Origin: Mycobacteroides salmoniphilum
Lineage (GTDB): Bacteria > Actinomycetota > Actinomycetes > Mycobacteriales > Mycobacteriaceae
Direction of reading: 5' to 3'
Length of the DNA stretch: 64,000 bases
Assembly: GCF_004924335.1 (NCBI RefSeq)
Contig: NZ_CP024633.1
Coordinates: 4,526,001-4,590,000, forward strand
Under the pieces are notes generated by a model that saw only the letters and a list, made by a program, of their open reading frames with translations, searched no databases and was not told the DNA's origin. The translations under genes and the position numbers were made by a program. Below, one piece after another: positions 24,634 to 32,178 of this stretch (position 1 is its first letter; each line of letters opens with the position of its first letter).

Positions 24634-24648
24634 TACCCCTAGGGGGTA
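24634..24648. promoter_or_regulatory. CsoR-like G-tract operator, copy 2
   Basis: TACCCCTAGGGGGTA repeats the layout of copy 1 58 bases away, between the DUF1326 gene and the divergent amidohydrolase gene, so both could respond. Confidence 0.55.
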
Positions 24649-24699
24649 TATTTCGGAGCCGTTGCCGCGCTGGGCCGATCAATTGATATAGATAGGTCT

Positions 24700-25593
24700 A
24701 TGTCCGCATCAGCTTTCGACCCCGCGCCCGTCAGACAAATCTGGCAGGAGCTGGATATACCGGGGATCGTGGACGTGCACACCCACTTCATGCCCAAATC
24801 CGTCATGGACAAGGTGTGGGCCTACTTCGACTCGGCCGGGCCTCTCATCGGGCGCCCCTGGCCGATCACCTACCGCGCCGAGGAGTCGCAGCGGATGCAG
24901 ACGCTGCGGGAGTTCGGAGTGCTCCGCTTCACCTCATTGATCTACGCGCACAAACCGCAGATGGCTGCCTGGCTGAACCAGTGGGCGACCCAGTTCGCGG
25001 CGCAGACCCCCGACTGCATCCACACCGCAACCTTCTTTCCCGAATCCGATGCGCTCGACTATGTGCACGAGGCCATCGAGGCGGGAGCCCGCATCTTCAA
25101 GGTCCACATTCAGGTGGGTGCGTTCTCCCCCATCGATCCGCTGCTCCTCCCGGTGTGGGGTCTGCTCGAGGACGCCGGAGTTCCGGTGGTGATCCATTGC
25201 GGCTCGGGCCCGGCTCCGGGCGAATTCACCGGGCCCGAACCAATCCGGTTGCTGCTGACGCAGTTTCCGCGACTACGCCTGATCATCGCGCACATGGGTA
25301 TGCCCGAGTACTCGGACTTCCTCGATATCTCTGCACGGTACGACGAGGTACGGCTCGACACCACCATGGCCTTCACCACGTTCTCCAACGAGAAGGCACC
25401 GTTTCCGGAAGCTGCCTACCCACGGCTTCTGGATCTAGGGCACAAGATCTTCTTCGGCAGCGACTTTCCGAACATCCCCTACGGATATGCCGAGGCCATC
25501 ACCGCGCTGCGGTCCGTGCCCGGCGTCGACGACGGGTGGATGCGCGATGTCCTCTACCGCAACGGCGCAAAGCTGTTCGGCGTTGACGGCTAG
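24700..25593 (+). CDS. Amidohydrolase-family (ACMSD-like) metalloenzyme
   Basis: A 297-residue TIM-barrel amidohydrolase of the amidohydrolase-2 group, which includes non-oxidative decarboxylases such as ACMSD. Metal-site motifs: VDVHTHFMP (H-x-H), VVIHCGSG (His), IIAHMGMPE (His) and FFGSDFPNIPYG (Asp). The reaction could be decarboxylation or hydrolysis of a small carboxylic acid. Little space separates the promoter from the start, so it may be leaderless. ATCAATTGAT at 24678-24687 is a 10-bp palindrome in the promoter. It overlaps the convergent FAAL gene by 4 bases. Confidence 0.85.
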   Translation: MSASAFDPAPVRQIWQELDIPGIVDVHTHFMPKSVMDKVWAYFDSAGPLIGRPWPITYRAEESQRMQTLREFGVLRFTSLIYAHKPQMAAWLNQWATQFAAQTPDCIHTATFFPESDALDYVHEAIEAGARIFKVHIQVGAFSPIDPLLLPVWGLLEDAGVPVVIHCGSGPAPGEFTGPEPIRLLLTQFPRLRLIIAHMGMPEYSDFLDISARYDEVRLDTTMAFTTFSNEKAPFPEAAYPRLLDLGHKIFFGSDFPNIPYGYAEAITALRSVPGVDDGWMRDVLYRNGAKLFGVDG

Positions 25594-27251
25594 ATGAGCG
25601 AGCCGGCGCGATACGCCTCGCGCACCGTAAGCCGCTGACGTTTTCCGCTGCTGGTCCGGGGAATTGTCCGCGCCGGCACCAGCACCACCTCATCGAGGGA
25701 GAACCCAAAGGCTGCGCGTACCCCGCCGGCGATGCGCGTGCGAAGTTCCTCGTACTCGTCGGCCGCGGCCCGTGTTCCGACGACGGCGATCACCGATTCT
25801 CGGGCTCGCTGTTCGTCACGCAGCGAAAAGACGACGGAAACACCCCCGGCGCCGGACATCCCGTCGATCTCCCGCTCGATGTCATAGGGCGGGAAATTGC
25901 GACCACGCACAATGAGCATCTCCTTGTGACGGCCCACCACGAACAGTTCACCATCGGTGACAAAGCCCCGGTCGCCGGTGTCATGCCAGCCGTCCGCGGG
26001 CACCGCGACCCCGCCGTCCGCGGTCAAGTAGCCCAACATCACCGACGGACCGCTCACCTGGATATCGCCCACCACACCGTCGGGCAATAGCTCGCCGTCG
26101 GGGGCGACGACCCGAAGGTCCAAGCCATCAACCACCTGTCCGCAGGACACCACAGGCTGACCGTCATCCGGCCTGCGACCAACCCGCACCCTTCCGAAGG
26201 ACGAAGCATCGGGCGTAGAAGGTTGCAGTGCAACGGTTGTCGCGAGCACCGTCTCAGCCATGCCGTAGCACGGCACCAACACATCTGTCCGCATCCCCAG
26301 TGGTGCAAGTCGGTCGGTGACCTCATGCAGCACCGAGAACGGAATGGGCTCGGCACCGACATACGCGTGCCGCAGCGCGGACAAGTCCAGGTCTGCGGGG
26401 GCTCCACTACGCGAGACCGCCTCCGATACCGCCCGATACGCGAAGGGCGGGCCTGCGGTGTGTGTCGACCCATGCTGGGACATGTGTCGCGGCCAGGACA
26501 TCGGATCCCGCAGAAATCCCATCGGCGTCATCACCCCGATGCGCAGGCCGTAGAGCAGTGCGGCCAGCACCTGTATGAACCCCATGTCATGGTAGAACGG
26601 CAGCCAGCTGAACACCCGATCACGTCCGCGCAAAGCTCTTGTGCCATAAGCGATTGAGCTGGCGTTGTGCACCACATTGCCATGCGTCAACAGCACCGCT
26701 TTGGGAGCCGACGTGGATCCGGAGGTCAGCTGAATGTGGTGGATATCGCCGGGATCGGGCTGCGAACACCGATGCCAGTCAATCGGATCGGCATCGGTCA
26801 GTTCGTTATACGTCACGACTGCCCGGTGCGCGACCGCCACCGCCACCCGGGGTTGCGCGATGACCATGGCCGGGTTCAGCACCCCCAGCGCCGCACCCAA
26901 GTGCGCCACACCCGCCGAATCCGGGCGCGACGGAGTGGGCGGGGGTGCGATCGCGCACGGCACCGCACCCAGCAACAGCACTGCCAGCAGCGTGGTCAGG
27001 TATTCCTCGTCACTCGCCGCGATCATTGCGACCCGGTCGCCACGGCGAAGGCCCCGCGCGGTCAGCGCTGCGGCACGAACCCGCGTGGTAAGAACCAGGT
27101 TTACCGCAGGAAGGGTGTACAGATGGCTACGCGAGTCGTAGAAGTCAATCTGTTCTAGCTCCGAGCGCAGCAGCATGGCGTAGTCGATCGCACCGGATGC
27201 CATGGCCGGAGCGTTCGCCTCCACATGCTGACGAATCGCAATGTCACTCAT
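25590..27251 (-). CDS. Fatty acyl-AMP ligase-like (FAAL) adenylating enzyme
   Basis: A 553-residue adenylate-forming enzyme resembling mycobacterial FadD-type fatty acyl-AMP ligases. The AMP-binding motif is LTSGSTSAPKAVLLTH (about residues 174-189), with FSWLPFYHDMGF, CYGMAETVLAT, the hinge DTGDRGFV and the C-terminal GRNFPPYDIEREI typical of FAALs. It would activate a fatty or other carboxylic acid to acyl-AMP for loading onto a carrier. The acyl carrier protein is encoded immediately upstream (ATGA overlap), a strong functional link. It is the last gene of a seven-gene operon. Confidence 0.85.
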   Translation of the reverse strand: MSDIAIRQHVEANAPAMASGAIDYAMLLRSELEQIDFYDSRSHLYTLPAVNLVLTTRVRAAALTARGLRRGDRVAMIAASDEEYLTTLLAVLLLGAVPCAIAPPPTPSRPDSAGVAHLGAALGVLNPAMVIAQPRVAVAVAHRAVVTYNELTDADPIDWHRCSQPDPGDIHHIQLTSGSTSAPKAVLLTHGNVVHNASSIAYGTRALRGRDRVFSWLPFYHDMGFIQVLAALLYGLRIGVMTPMGFLRDPMSWPRHMSQHGSTHTAGPPFAYRAVSEAVSRSGAPADLDLSALRHAYVGAEPIPFSVLHEVTDRLAPLGMRTDVLVPCYGMAETVLATTVALQPSTPDASSFGRVRVGRRPDDGQPVVSCGQVVDGLDLRVVAPDGELLPDGVVGDIQVSGPSVMLGYLTADGGVAVPADGWHDTGDRGFVTDGELFVVGRHKEMLIVRGRNFPPYDIEREIDGMSGAGGVSVVFSLRDEQRARESVIAVVGTRAAADEYEELRTRIAGGVRAAFGFSLDEVVLVPARTIPRTSSGKRQRLTVREAYRAGSLI

Positions 27252-27553
27252 GCCTGTTCGCGGCGTTTCGCCTTATCGCTCAGACGTTGACGAATGAACA
27301 CGCCGATATCACCCACCACGGTGAACGCGAAGGCCTCCTCTTCCGGAATGAAGACCGTGAACCTGTCCTCCAGCTCGTTCATCAACGCCATGAGCACCAC
27401 GGAGTCGACGGGCAGGGCGAGCAACGGGGAGTCGGCATCAACCGCGGCGAGGTCGACCTGTGTCAGATCTTCCGGGGGAAGTAGCCGGGTCAAGGCATCG
27501 CGGAGCGCACCGATGACTTCCGTATCTTCGGGTAGCGCAATGGTTTCGGTCAT
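27248..27553 (-). CDS. Acyl carrier protein
   Basis: A 101-residue carrier protein. The phosphopantetheine serine is Ser51 in LALPVDSVVLMALMNELE, the helix II motif. The context SPLLALPVDS lacks the usual GLDS glycine-leucine pair, so it is a divergent ACP. It overlaps both the ATPase gene before it and the FAAL gene after it by 4 bases. It probably receives the acyl group from the FAAL and holds it for further modification, perhaps sulfur transfer. A thioesterase is not seen nearby. Confidence 0.8.
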   Translation of the reverse strand: MTETIALPEDTEVIGALRDALTRLLPPEDLTQVDLAAVDADSPLLALPVDSVVLMALMNELEDRFTVFIPEEEAFAFTVVGDIGVFIRQRLSDKAKRREQA

Positions 27554-28236
27554 TGTTCCTCCTTCTCCAGCAGCACGCCGTCTTCAAGGTGCAGCACACG
27601 ATCAGCGATTCCCGTCAGGCGCAGATCGTGCGTCACGATGACCACCGCCGCCCCTTGAGTCCGCGCGGCGTCCGCAAGTTGCTCGGCCACCTTCTTGCCG
27701 GTGGCTGAATCCAGGTTCGCGGTCGGCTCGTCGGCGAGTACCAGGCCGGGGCGCGCAACCAGAGCCCTGGCTGCCGCCACACGTTGTTTCTCGCCTCCCG
27801 AAAGCGCAGGCGGGCGATGGTTGGTCCGGTGCGCCAACCCCAGCTCGATTAGCAGTTCCCTAGCCCGCGCCAGCGCGGCATCCTTCTTGACCCCGGCATA
27901 ACGCAATGGCAGCGCTACGTTCTCCGCGCTGGTCAACGCGTTGAGAAGGTTGTACTCCTGAAATAGGAAGCCCAAGCGCTTCAATCGGATCCGCGCTCGT
28001 TCCCGCTCGCCGAGTTCACCAACGTCCTGTCCGTCGATCCGGACGCGCCCCGAGCCCGGGGTGAGCAACAGCCCCATGACAAGAAGCGCGGTGGTCTTAC
28101 CTCCGCCCGAGGGGCCGACAACCAGCACCACCTCGTGGGGCTTGACCGCCAGATCCACACCACGCAGAGCGCGCACCGCCGCGTCGCCGCTGCCGTACTG
28201 ATGCTCCACATTCTCAAGTCGCAACACAGGATTCAT
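27550..28236 (-). CDS. ABC transporter ATP-binding protein (MacB/LolD-like)
   Basis: A 228-residue ATPase. Walker A is GPSGGGKTTALL, the Q-loop is LGFLFQEYNLL, the signature is LSGGEKQR, Walker B is LVLADEPT, and the switch is VTHD. The layout and size match MacB/LolD-type exporters. ATG 28236 follows GGAGGTGAG; the longer frame reaching 28482 runs through the permease gene and is not real. With the permease gene five bases upstream it forms the export or extraction pump of the operon. Confidence 0.9.
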   Translation of the reverse strand: MNPVLRLENVEHQYGSGDAAVRALRGVDLAVKPHEVVLVVGPSGGGKTTALLVMGLLLTPGSGRVRIDGQDVGELGERERARIRLKRLGFLFQEYNLLNALTSAENVALPLRYAGVKKDAALARARELLIELGLAHRTNHRPPALSGGEKQRVAAARALVARPGLVLADEPTANLDSATGKKVAEQLADAARTQGAAVVIVTHDLRLTGIADRVLHLEDGVLLEKEEQ

Positions 28237-28241
28237 CGAAC

Positions 28242-29348
28242 TCACCTCCGGAACGCCTGGGCAGGGTCGATCCGTGTCACTCGTCGGACAGGAATCAGTG
28301 ATCCGATGATCGCCATGACACCGGTGGCCGCCGCCATCGCGGCGAGCATGGTGGGAGTGACCTGCACCGTGACGTCTCCCAGCCGATCCTTCACCAGGAA
28401 CTGCACCCCATAGGTAATGCCTGCACCCAACAGGTATCCGAGTCCAGCGATCAGGATCGCCTGGGTGATCACGGTGCGGCACAACTGCGCCGGACGAACG
28501 CCCAATGCGCGCAACACCGCGAAATCACTCATCTGCTCGGTGGTCACCGCGAGAACGGTCAACCCCACGAGCGCCACCCCCACCAGCGCGGCGATCCCGA
28601 TCATCGTCTTCAACGGTCGCCCGATCATCGAGATGACAATCGCCCGGCTATTCTCGGCGAAAGTTGCCGCGGTGAGCGCGTCCATCCCGGGAACCGTCCT
28701 TCGGACCGAGTCCGCGACCTGCTCGGCGGTGAATCCTTCGGCAGGATGAATCAGGAAGTAGGACGCGCGATTTCCCGCGCGCAGCAGGTGCGCAGCATCC
28801 GGCAGGGAGACGAACGCGTAGAAGTTGCCCACGGCAGCGGTCTGGTTGGACAAACCCACCACCGTGAAATCACCGTCTACGAGCTGCACCGTGTCCCCGA
28901 TGTGGATCTTGTTCTTCTTGGCCAGCACTCGATCGAGTACGACCTCCCCGGACCCATTCACGTTGCGGCCCTCCGACAAAGACCACGGGCCTCCCGCACC
29001 GGTGGTCGTGTCGTATCCGACGACAAAGTACGCGGTGTGCCCGCCGTTGTGCACGAAATCGGACGGCAGACCGAGGATCGGTTCTGCCGACTGCACACCG
29101 GGAACCTTGAGCAGCCGGTCCTTACCATCGCCGGGCAACCATGACACCGCACGGAACATCTGGGAAACACCCGGCTGAACTACCCAGACCGCACCCTTGG
29201 AATGGTCGATGTAGGTGGTGACCTGATTCGTGGTGCCCACAAAAATGCCAGACATCACTAACACCAGGATCACCGCCACGGCGACACCGATCACCGAAAG
29301 GACGAATCGGGCGCGCTCGGCAACAAGGTTCTTGACGGCGACGATCAT
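28242..29348 (-). CDS. FtsX/MacB-type ABC transporter permease
   Basis: A 368-residue permease. One N-terminal helix (FVLSVIGVAVAVILVLVMSG), a periplasmic domain of about 200 residues (MacB_PCD-like) and three C-terminal helices (MIGIAALVGVALVGLTVLAV; ITQAILIAGLGYLLGAGI; AAMAAATGVMAIIGSLIPV) give the FtsX fold. The final RVTRIDPAQAFR is characteristic. These pumps act on lipids, lipoproteins or peptides from the outer face of the membrane. ATG 29348 overlaps the desulfurase stop by 4 bases; the longer frame to 29747 is a shadow of that gene. Confidence 0.88.
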   Translation of the reverse strand: MIVAVKNLVAERARFVLSVIGVAVAVILVLVMSGIFVGTTNQVTTYIDHSKGAVWVVQPGVSQMFRAVSWLPGDGKDRLLKVPGVQSAEPILGLPSDFVHNGGHTAYFVVGYDTTTGAGGPWSLSEGRNVNGSGEVVLDRVLAKKNKIHIGDTVQLVDGDFTVVGLSNQTAAVGNFYAFVSLPDAAHLLRAGNRASYFLIHPAEGFTAEQVADSVRRTVPGMDALTAATFAENSRAIVISMIGRPLKTMIGIAALVGVALVGLTVLAVTTEQMSDFAVLRALGVRPAQLCRTVITQAILIAGLGYLLGAGITYGVQFLVKDRLGDVTVQVTPTMLAAMAAATGVMAIIGSLIPVRRVTRIDPAQAFRR

Positions 29349-30535
29349 CGGACCATCCCGCCTGCCATCGCGCGTAGCCTCTGCACGGCCCGGGTGGTGG
29401 CCGCGATGACTCTCTCGACGTCCTCCTCTGACACGTCCGGCCCCATCGAGAATCGCACCGTGCCCCGCGCCTGCTCCTCTGTCAGCTGCATCGCTTGCAG
29501 CACATGAGAAACCGAGTCTTCGCCCGCGTGGCACGCCGATCCGGTGGATACATAGATGCCGTGCATGTCGAGATCGTCGGCGAGGGTGTCGGCACGAATG
29601 CCGTCGAAGCGCACACTGACGGTCTCCTCCAGCACCGGCTCGGTCACGTTGAGATGCACACCGCCCAGCGGGCGAAGCCCGTCGATCAGCTGCTCGCGCC
29701 GATCCCGCATTGCCAGCCGGTACCCCAATGACGCCGTGCGCAGACACACGTCGGCCGCCGCGGCCATGCCGAGTGCGCCGGGCACGTTCTCGGTGCCCGC
29801 ACGCAGCCGGTTCTCCTGCGGTCCGCCGCGCATGACCGGCGACAGCTGGTGTCCGCGCCGTACCAGCAGCGCACCCATTCCGCGTGGACCGCCGAACTTA
29901 TGCGCCGACACCGAGATCATGGTGGCTCCAAGGCTTGTCAGGGCAAGCTTGCCCGCCGTGTGTACGGCGTCTATGTGGAACGCCGCGCCCGATCGCATGG
30001 CGATGTCGGCGATCTCCCGGACAGGCTGAATGGCGCCGGTCTCGTTGTTTGCGTGCATCACCGAGACCAGCACGGTATCGCGGCGCAGCGCCCGAGCGAC
30101 ATTCCCCGCAACGACATGTCCCGTCGGTGCGGGCTCCACGAAGGTCACCTCCACGCCCAGGTCCTGCAGCGCATGAGCGTTCGCCACGACTGCCGGGTGC
30201 TCAATGGACGAGGTCACCAGGTGGCCCCGAAATCCCACGGCGGCAAAGGTTCCCCACAACGCCAGGGTGTTTGCCTCACTGCCTCCGGAAGTCAGCACCA
30301 CCTCCTCGGCGTCGGCTCCGAACAGCGCAGCGATGGTGCGGCGGGCATCGGTGAGGGCATCGGCGGCGTCACGTCCGGCACCATGGCGGCTCGACGGATT
30401 GCCGACCAGTTGGTGTCCGCTCAATATCGCCTGTGCGGCCCGGGGATGCAGGGGTGCGGTCGCGGCGTAGTCCAAGTAGATCTCAGACGGCGCCACCTGC
30501 GCGGGCGGACTAAGTTCCAGGGATGGTGCTGACAT
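29345..30535 (-). CDS. NifS/IscS-like cysteine desulfurase
   Basis: A 396-residue PLP enzyme that should release sulfur from cysteine as a persulfide. His113 (SIEHPAV), the PLP Lys213 (SAHKFGG) and the catalytic Cys335 in the long-loop motif STGSACHAGED (class I) are all present. It is not the housekeeping SufS or IscS by context: no suf genes are near, and it is embedded in an acyl-activation/export operon. ATG 30535 is used (TTG 30544 possible); it overlaps the IscU-like gene by 26 bases. It probably feeds the neighbouring IscU-like protein or a product of the cluster. Confidence 0.88.
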   Translation of the reverse strand: MSAPSLELSPPAQVAPSEIYLDYAATAPLHPRAAQAILSGHQLVGNPSSRHGAGRDAADALTDARRTIAALFGADAEEVVLTSGGSEANTLALWGTFAAVGFRGHLVTSSIEHPAVVANAHALQDLGVEVTFVEPAPTGHVVAGNVARALRRDTVLVSVMHANNETGAIQPVREIADIAMRSGAAFHIDAVHTAGKLALTSLGATMISVSAHKFGGPRGMGALLVRRGHQLSPVMRGGPQENRLRAGTENVPGALGMAAAADVCLRTASLGYRLAMRDRREQLIDGLRPLGGVHLNVTEPVLEETVSVRFDGIRADTLADDLDMHGIYVSTGSACHAGEDSVSHVLQAMQLTEEQARGTVRFSMGPDVSEEDVERVIAATTRAVQRLRAMAGGMVR

Positions 30536-30911
30536 CTTCGTCAATTCCGTTGCGGTAGTTGTTGGCTAGGCGTTGCGCGACATCGGCACCGAGGGCGGCG
30601 ACGTGCTGCTGTTCCGGCGAGAGGCCCCCCGACCATTCAGCGACCTGTGTCGGTTCGATCGTCGCGATCGCCTCCACCGACATACCGGCAAGCCGCTCAG
30701 TGAGGATGGACGCGACCGCCAGGGAAGCCGAGCATCCGTAAGCCTCGAATCCGACCCGACTCACGACCTCCTCCTGGATTTGCGCGGTCAACAGGATCTG
30801 GTCCCCACACACCGGGTTACCGATAAAGGCGGTGACATCAACCTGCGCCAGTCGGCCCGAGTTACGCGGGTTGGTGAAGTGGTCGACCACCGTCGGACTG
30901 AACCGTGGCAC
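30510..30911 (-). CDS. IscU/NifU-like protein lacking the third ligand cysteine
   Basis: A 133-residue protein of the IscU fold. The first two cysteines of the family are present: Cys35 in GNPVCGD (with Asp37) and Cys60 in EAYGCSASLA. The third cysteine, normally following the His in a segment like 'HC', is replaced: QQHVAALGAD has His103 then Val104. It therefore may not build a normal [2Fe-2S] cluster and could act as a persulfide relay or a modified scaffold. The GTG start at 30911 overlaps the LuxE-like stop by one base (TAGTG). Confidence 0.82.
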   Translation of the reverse strand: MPRFSPTVVDHFTNPRNSGRLAQVDVTAFIGNPVCGDQILLTAQIQEEVVSRVGFEAYGCSASLAVASILTERLAGMSVEAIATIEPTQVAEWSGGLSPEQQHVAALGADVAQRLANNYRNGIDEDVSTIPGT

Positions 30912-32068
30912 TAGGCGCCCGCCCCTTGCGAAGCTCCGGCGGGAACCAGCTCACACTCGGCGACGACTTCCCTTGAGTCGATGTATTTTTCGATACTCAC
31001 GGCGCAGCAGCCCAGTTCGGCGCCCTGACGGCGCCGGCGGAACTTCACGGTCTGACCGGTGCGGCCGCAGGGGCAATCGCCCTCGTCGACCTCACCGATG
31101 TCGTCGGAGAGCAGGAAACCGGGGTACGCGGTGTTCAACGCGTCAAGGATCGCTATCCCGCCGGTCTTACCGGGTTCAAGCTCGACAGTCGCGTCGGTGA
31201 CGTCACGGATCGAGATGTAGCACCACGGCGGCACATGCTTGCGCTGATGCTCGCACTCGATGGCGAGCATGTTGGACTCGATCATGCCGTACATGTCGCG
31301 GATTCGGGTGCGGTCGATGCCCAGCACGCGCTGCGCCTTCTCGTTGAAATCGTCTCGGCTGATCGAGTTTCCGGTGTACTGCTTCCAGCCGCCGAGCATG
31401 ATGATCAGCGAGTCGGGGTCGAGGGTGAGCGGAATGTCCTCGAGCTCCAGGTATTTGAGGAATCGGGCGATGATGAACGGTGGACCGATCAGGTGCCTGG
31501 TCATCCTCCCCTCCCAGCTCCGCAGCTGCGCCAACGCCTCCTCCGGATCAAAGGAATACTCGCGCACGACGTAGCGGTGATCGTCGAGCATGCCGGTGAG
31601 AAGATTGAAGATCTTCACCATGCCCATCTCGGGCACCTCGGCGGTGGACGGGCACAGAAACAGCCCTGCACCGTGGGAAATACCGAAGAAGTCCCGGTAT
31701 CCGCCGAAGATTCCGACCGACGCCCGGGTCACCGTCATCGCATCGCGTCGCGCCACAGAAGGCACGCCGCTCGTGCCAGTAGACCGGATCTCAATCTCGA
31801 CGTCCTCAAGCCCGCAGGTCATGAGCACATGCGCCCCAGCCTGTTTGAACATGCTGACTGGAAGCAGCGGGATGCGCTGCAGGTCAGCCCAGTCGCGAAT
31901 GTCATGCGGGGTGAGGCCGACGGCGTCGCACTGGGCGCGATAGAACCCGTTGCCGTCGAAGTGCAACGCGAAGGCCTGACGCACCACGTCGGTAAGCGAC
32001 CCCCGCCAGTCGTCCCGCGTCGCCCGAAGGGCTTCCCCCGGCATCCCGAGCATGGTGACCAAATCCAC
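30911..32068 (-). CDS. LuxE-family acyl-activating protein
   Basis: A 385-residue protein of the LuxE acyl-protein synthetase family (related to phenylacetate-CoA ligases). The nucleotide-binding motif RSTGTSGVPS is at residues 95-104, an MYGMIESNML motif follows the middle, and the C-terminus has CPCGRTG and GCCAVSIEKY, so cysteines are plentiful. LuxE proteins activate a fatty acid as acyl-AMP and move it to a protein cysteine. No LuxC reductase is present. GTG 32068 follows AAAGGAG. It is the first gene of the operon and is divergent from the carboxyltransferase. Confidence 0.82.
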   Translation of the reverse strand: MDLVTMLGMPGEALRATRDDWRGSLTDVVRQAFALHFDGNGFYRAQCDAVGLTPHDIRDWADLQRIPLLPVSMFKQAGAHVLMTCGLEDVEIEIRSTGTSGVPSVARRDAMTVTRASVGIFGGYRDFFGISHGAGLFLCPSTAEVPEMGMVKIFNLLTGMLDDHRYVVREYSFDPEEALAQLRSWEGRMTRHLIGPPFIIARFLKYLELEDIPLTLDPDSLIIMLGGWKQYTGNSISRDDFNEKAQRVLGIDRTRIRDMYGMIESNMLAIECEHQRKHVPPWCYISIRDVTDATVELEPGKTGGIAILDALNTAYPGFLLSDDIGEVDEGDCPCGRTGQTVKFRRRRQGAELGCCAVSIEKYIDSREVVAECELVPAGASQGAGA

Positions 32069-32178
32069 TGCGCATCTCCTTTGACTGCCCTGCCCATCAA
32101 GGGCACCGGTGGAGTGGTCGAATCATGGTGAGGAAAAGTTCCCGCAGAGTTTCGGGGCATTATGGAAGAGTTCCGTCC
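32069..32178. promoter_or_regulatory. Divergent promoter region of the seven-gene operon and the carboxyltransferase
   Basis: The only spacer between the LuxE-like gene and the carboxyltransferase gene, so it must serve both. Beyond the ribosome sites and a short GCCCT-N8-AGGGC dyad I see no clear operator. Confidence 0.4.

Noticed and set aside
28242..29747. Extended permease start at 29747
   Set aside because: The extra 133 codons are Arg-rich, antisense-like shadow of the desulfurase gene. The ATG at 29348 begins with a membrane helix and overlaps the upstream stop.
29345..30911. Housekeeping Fe-S (SUF/ISC) operon
   Set aside because: No sufB, sufC, sufD, hscA or fdx genes are present, the scaffold lacks a ligand cysteine, and the pair is embedded among acyl-activation and transport genes.
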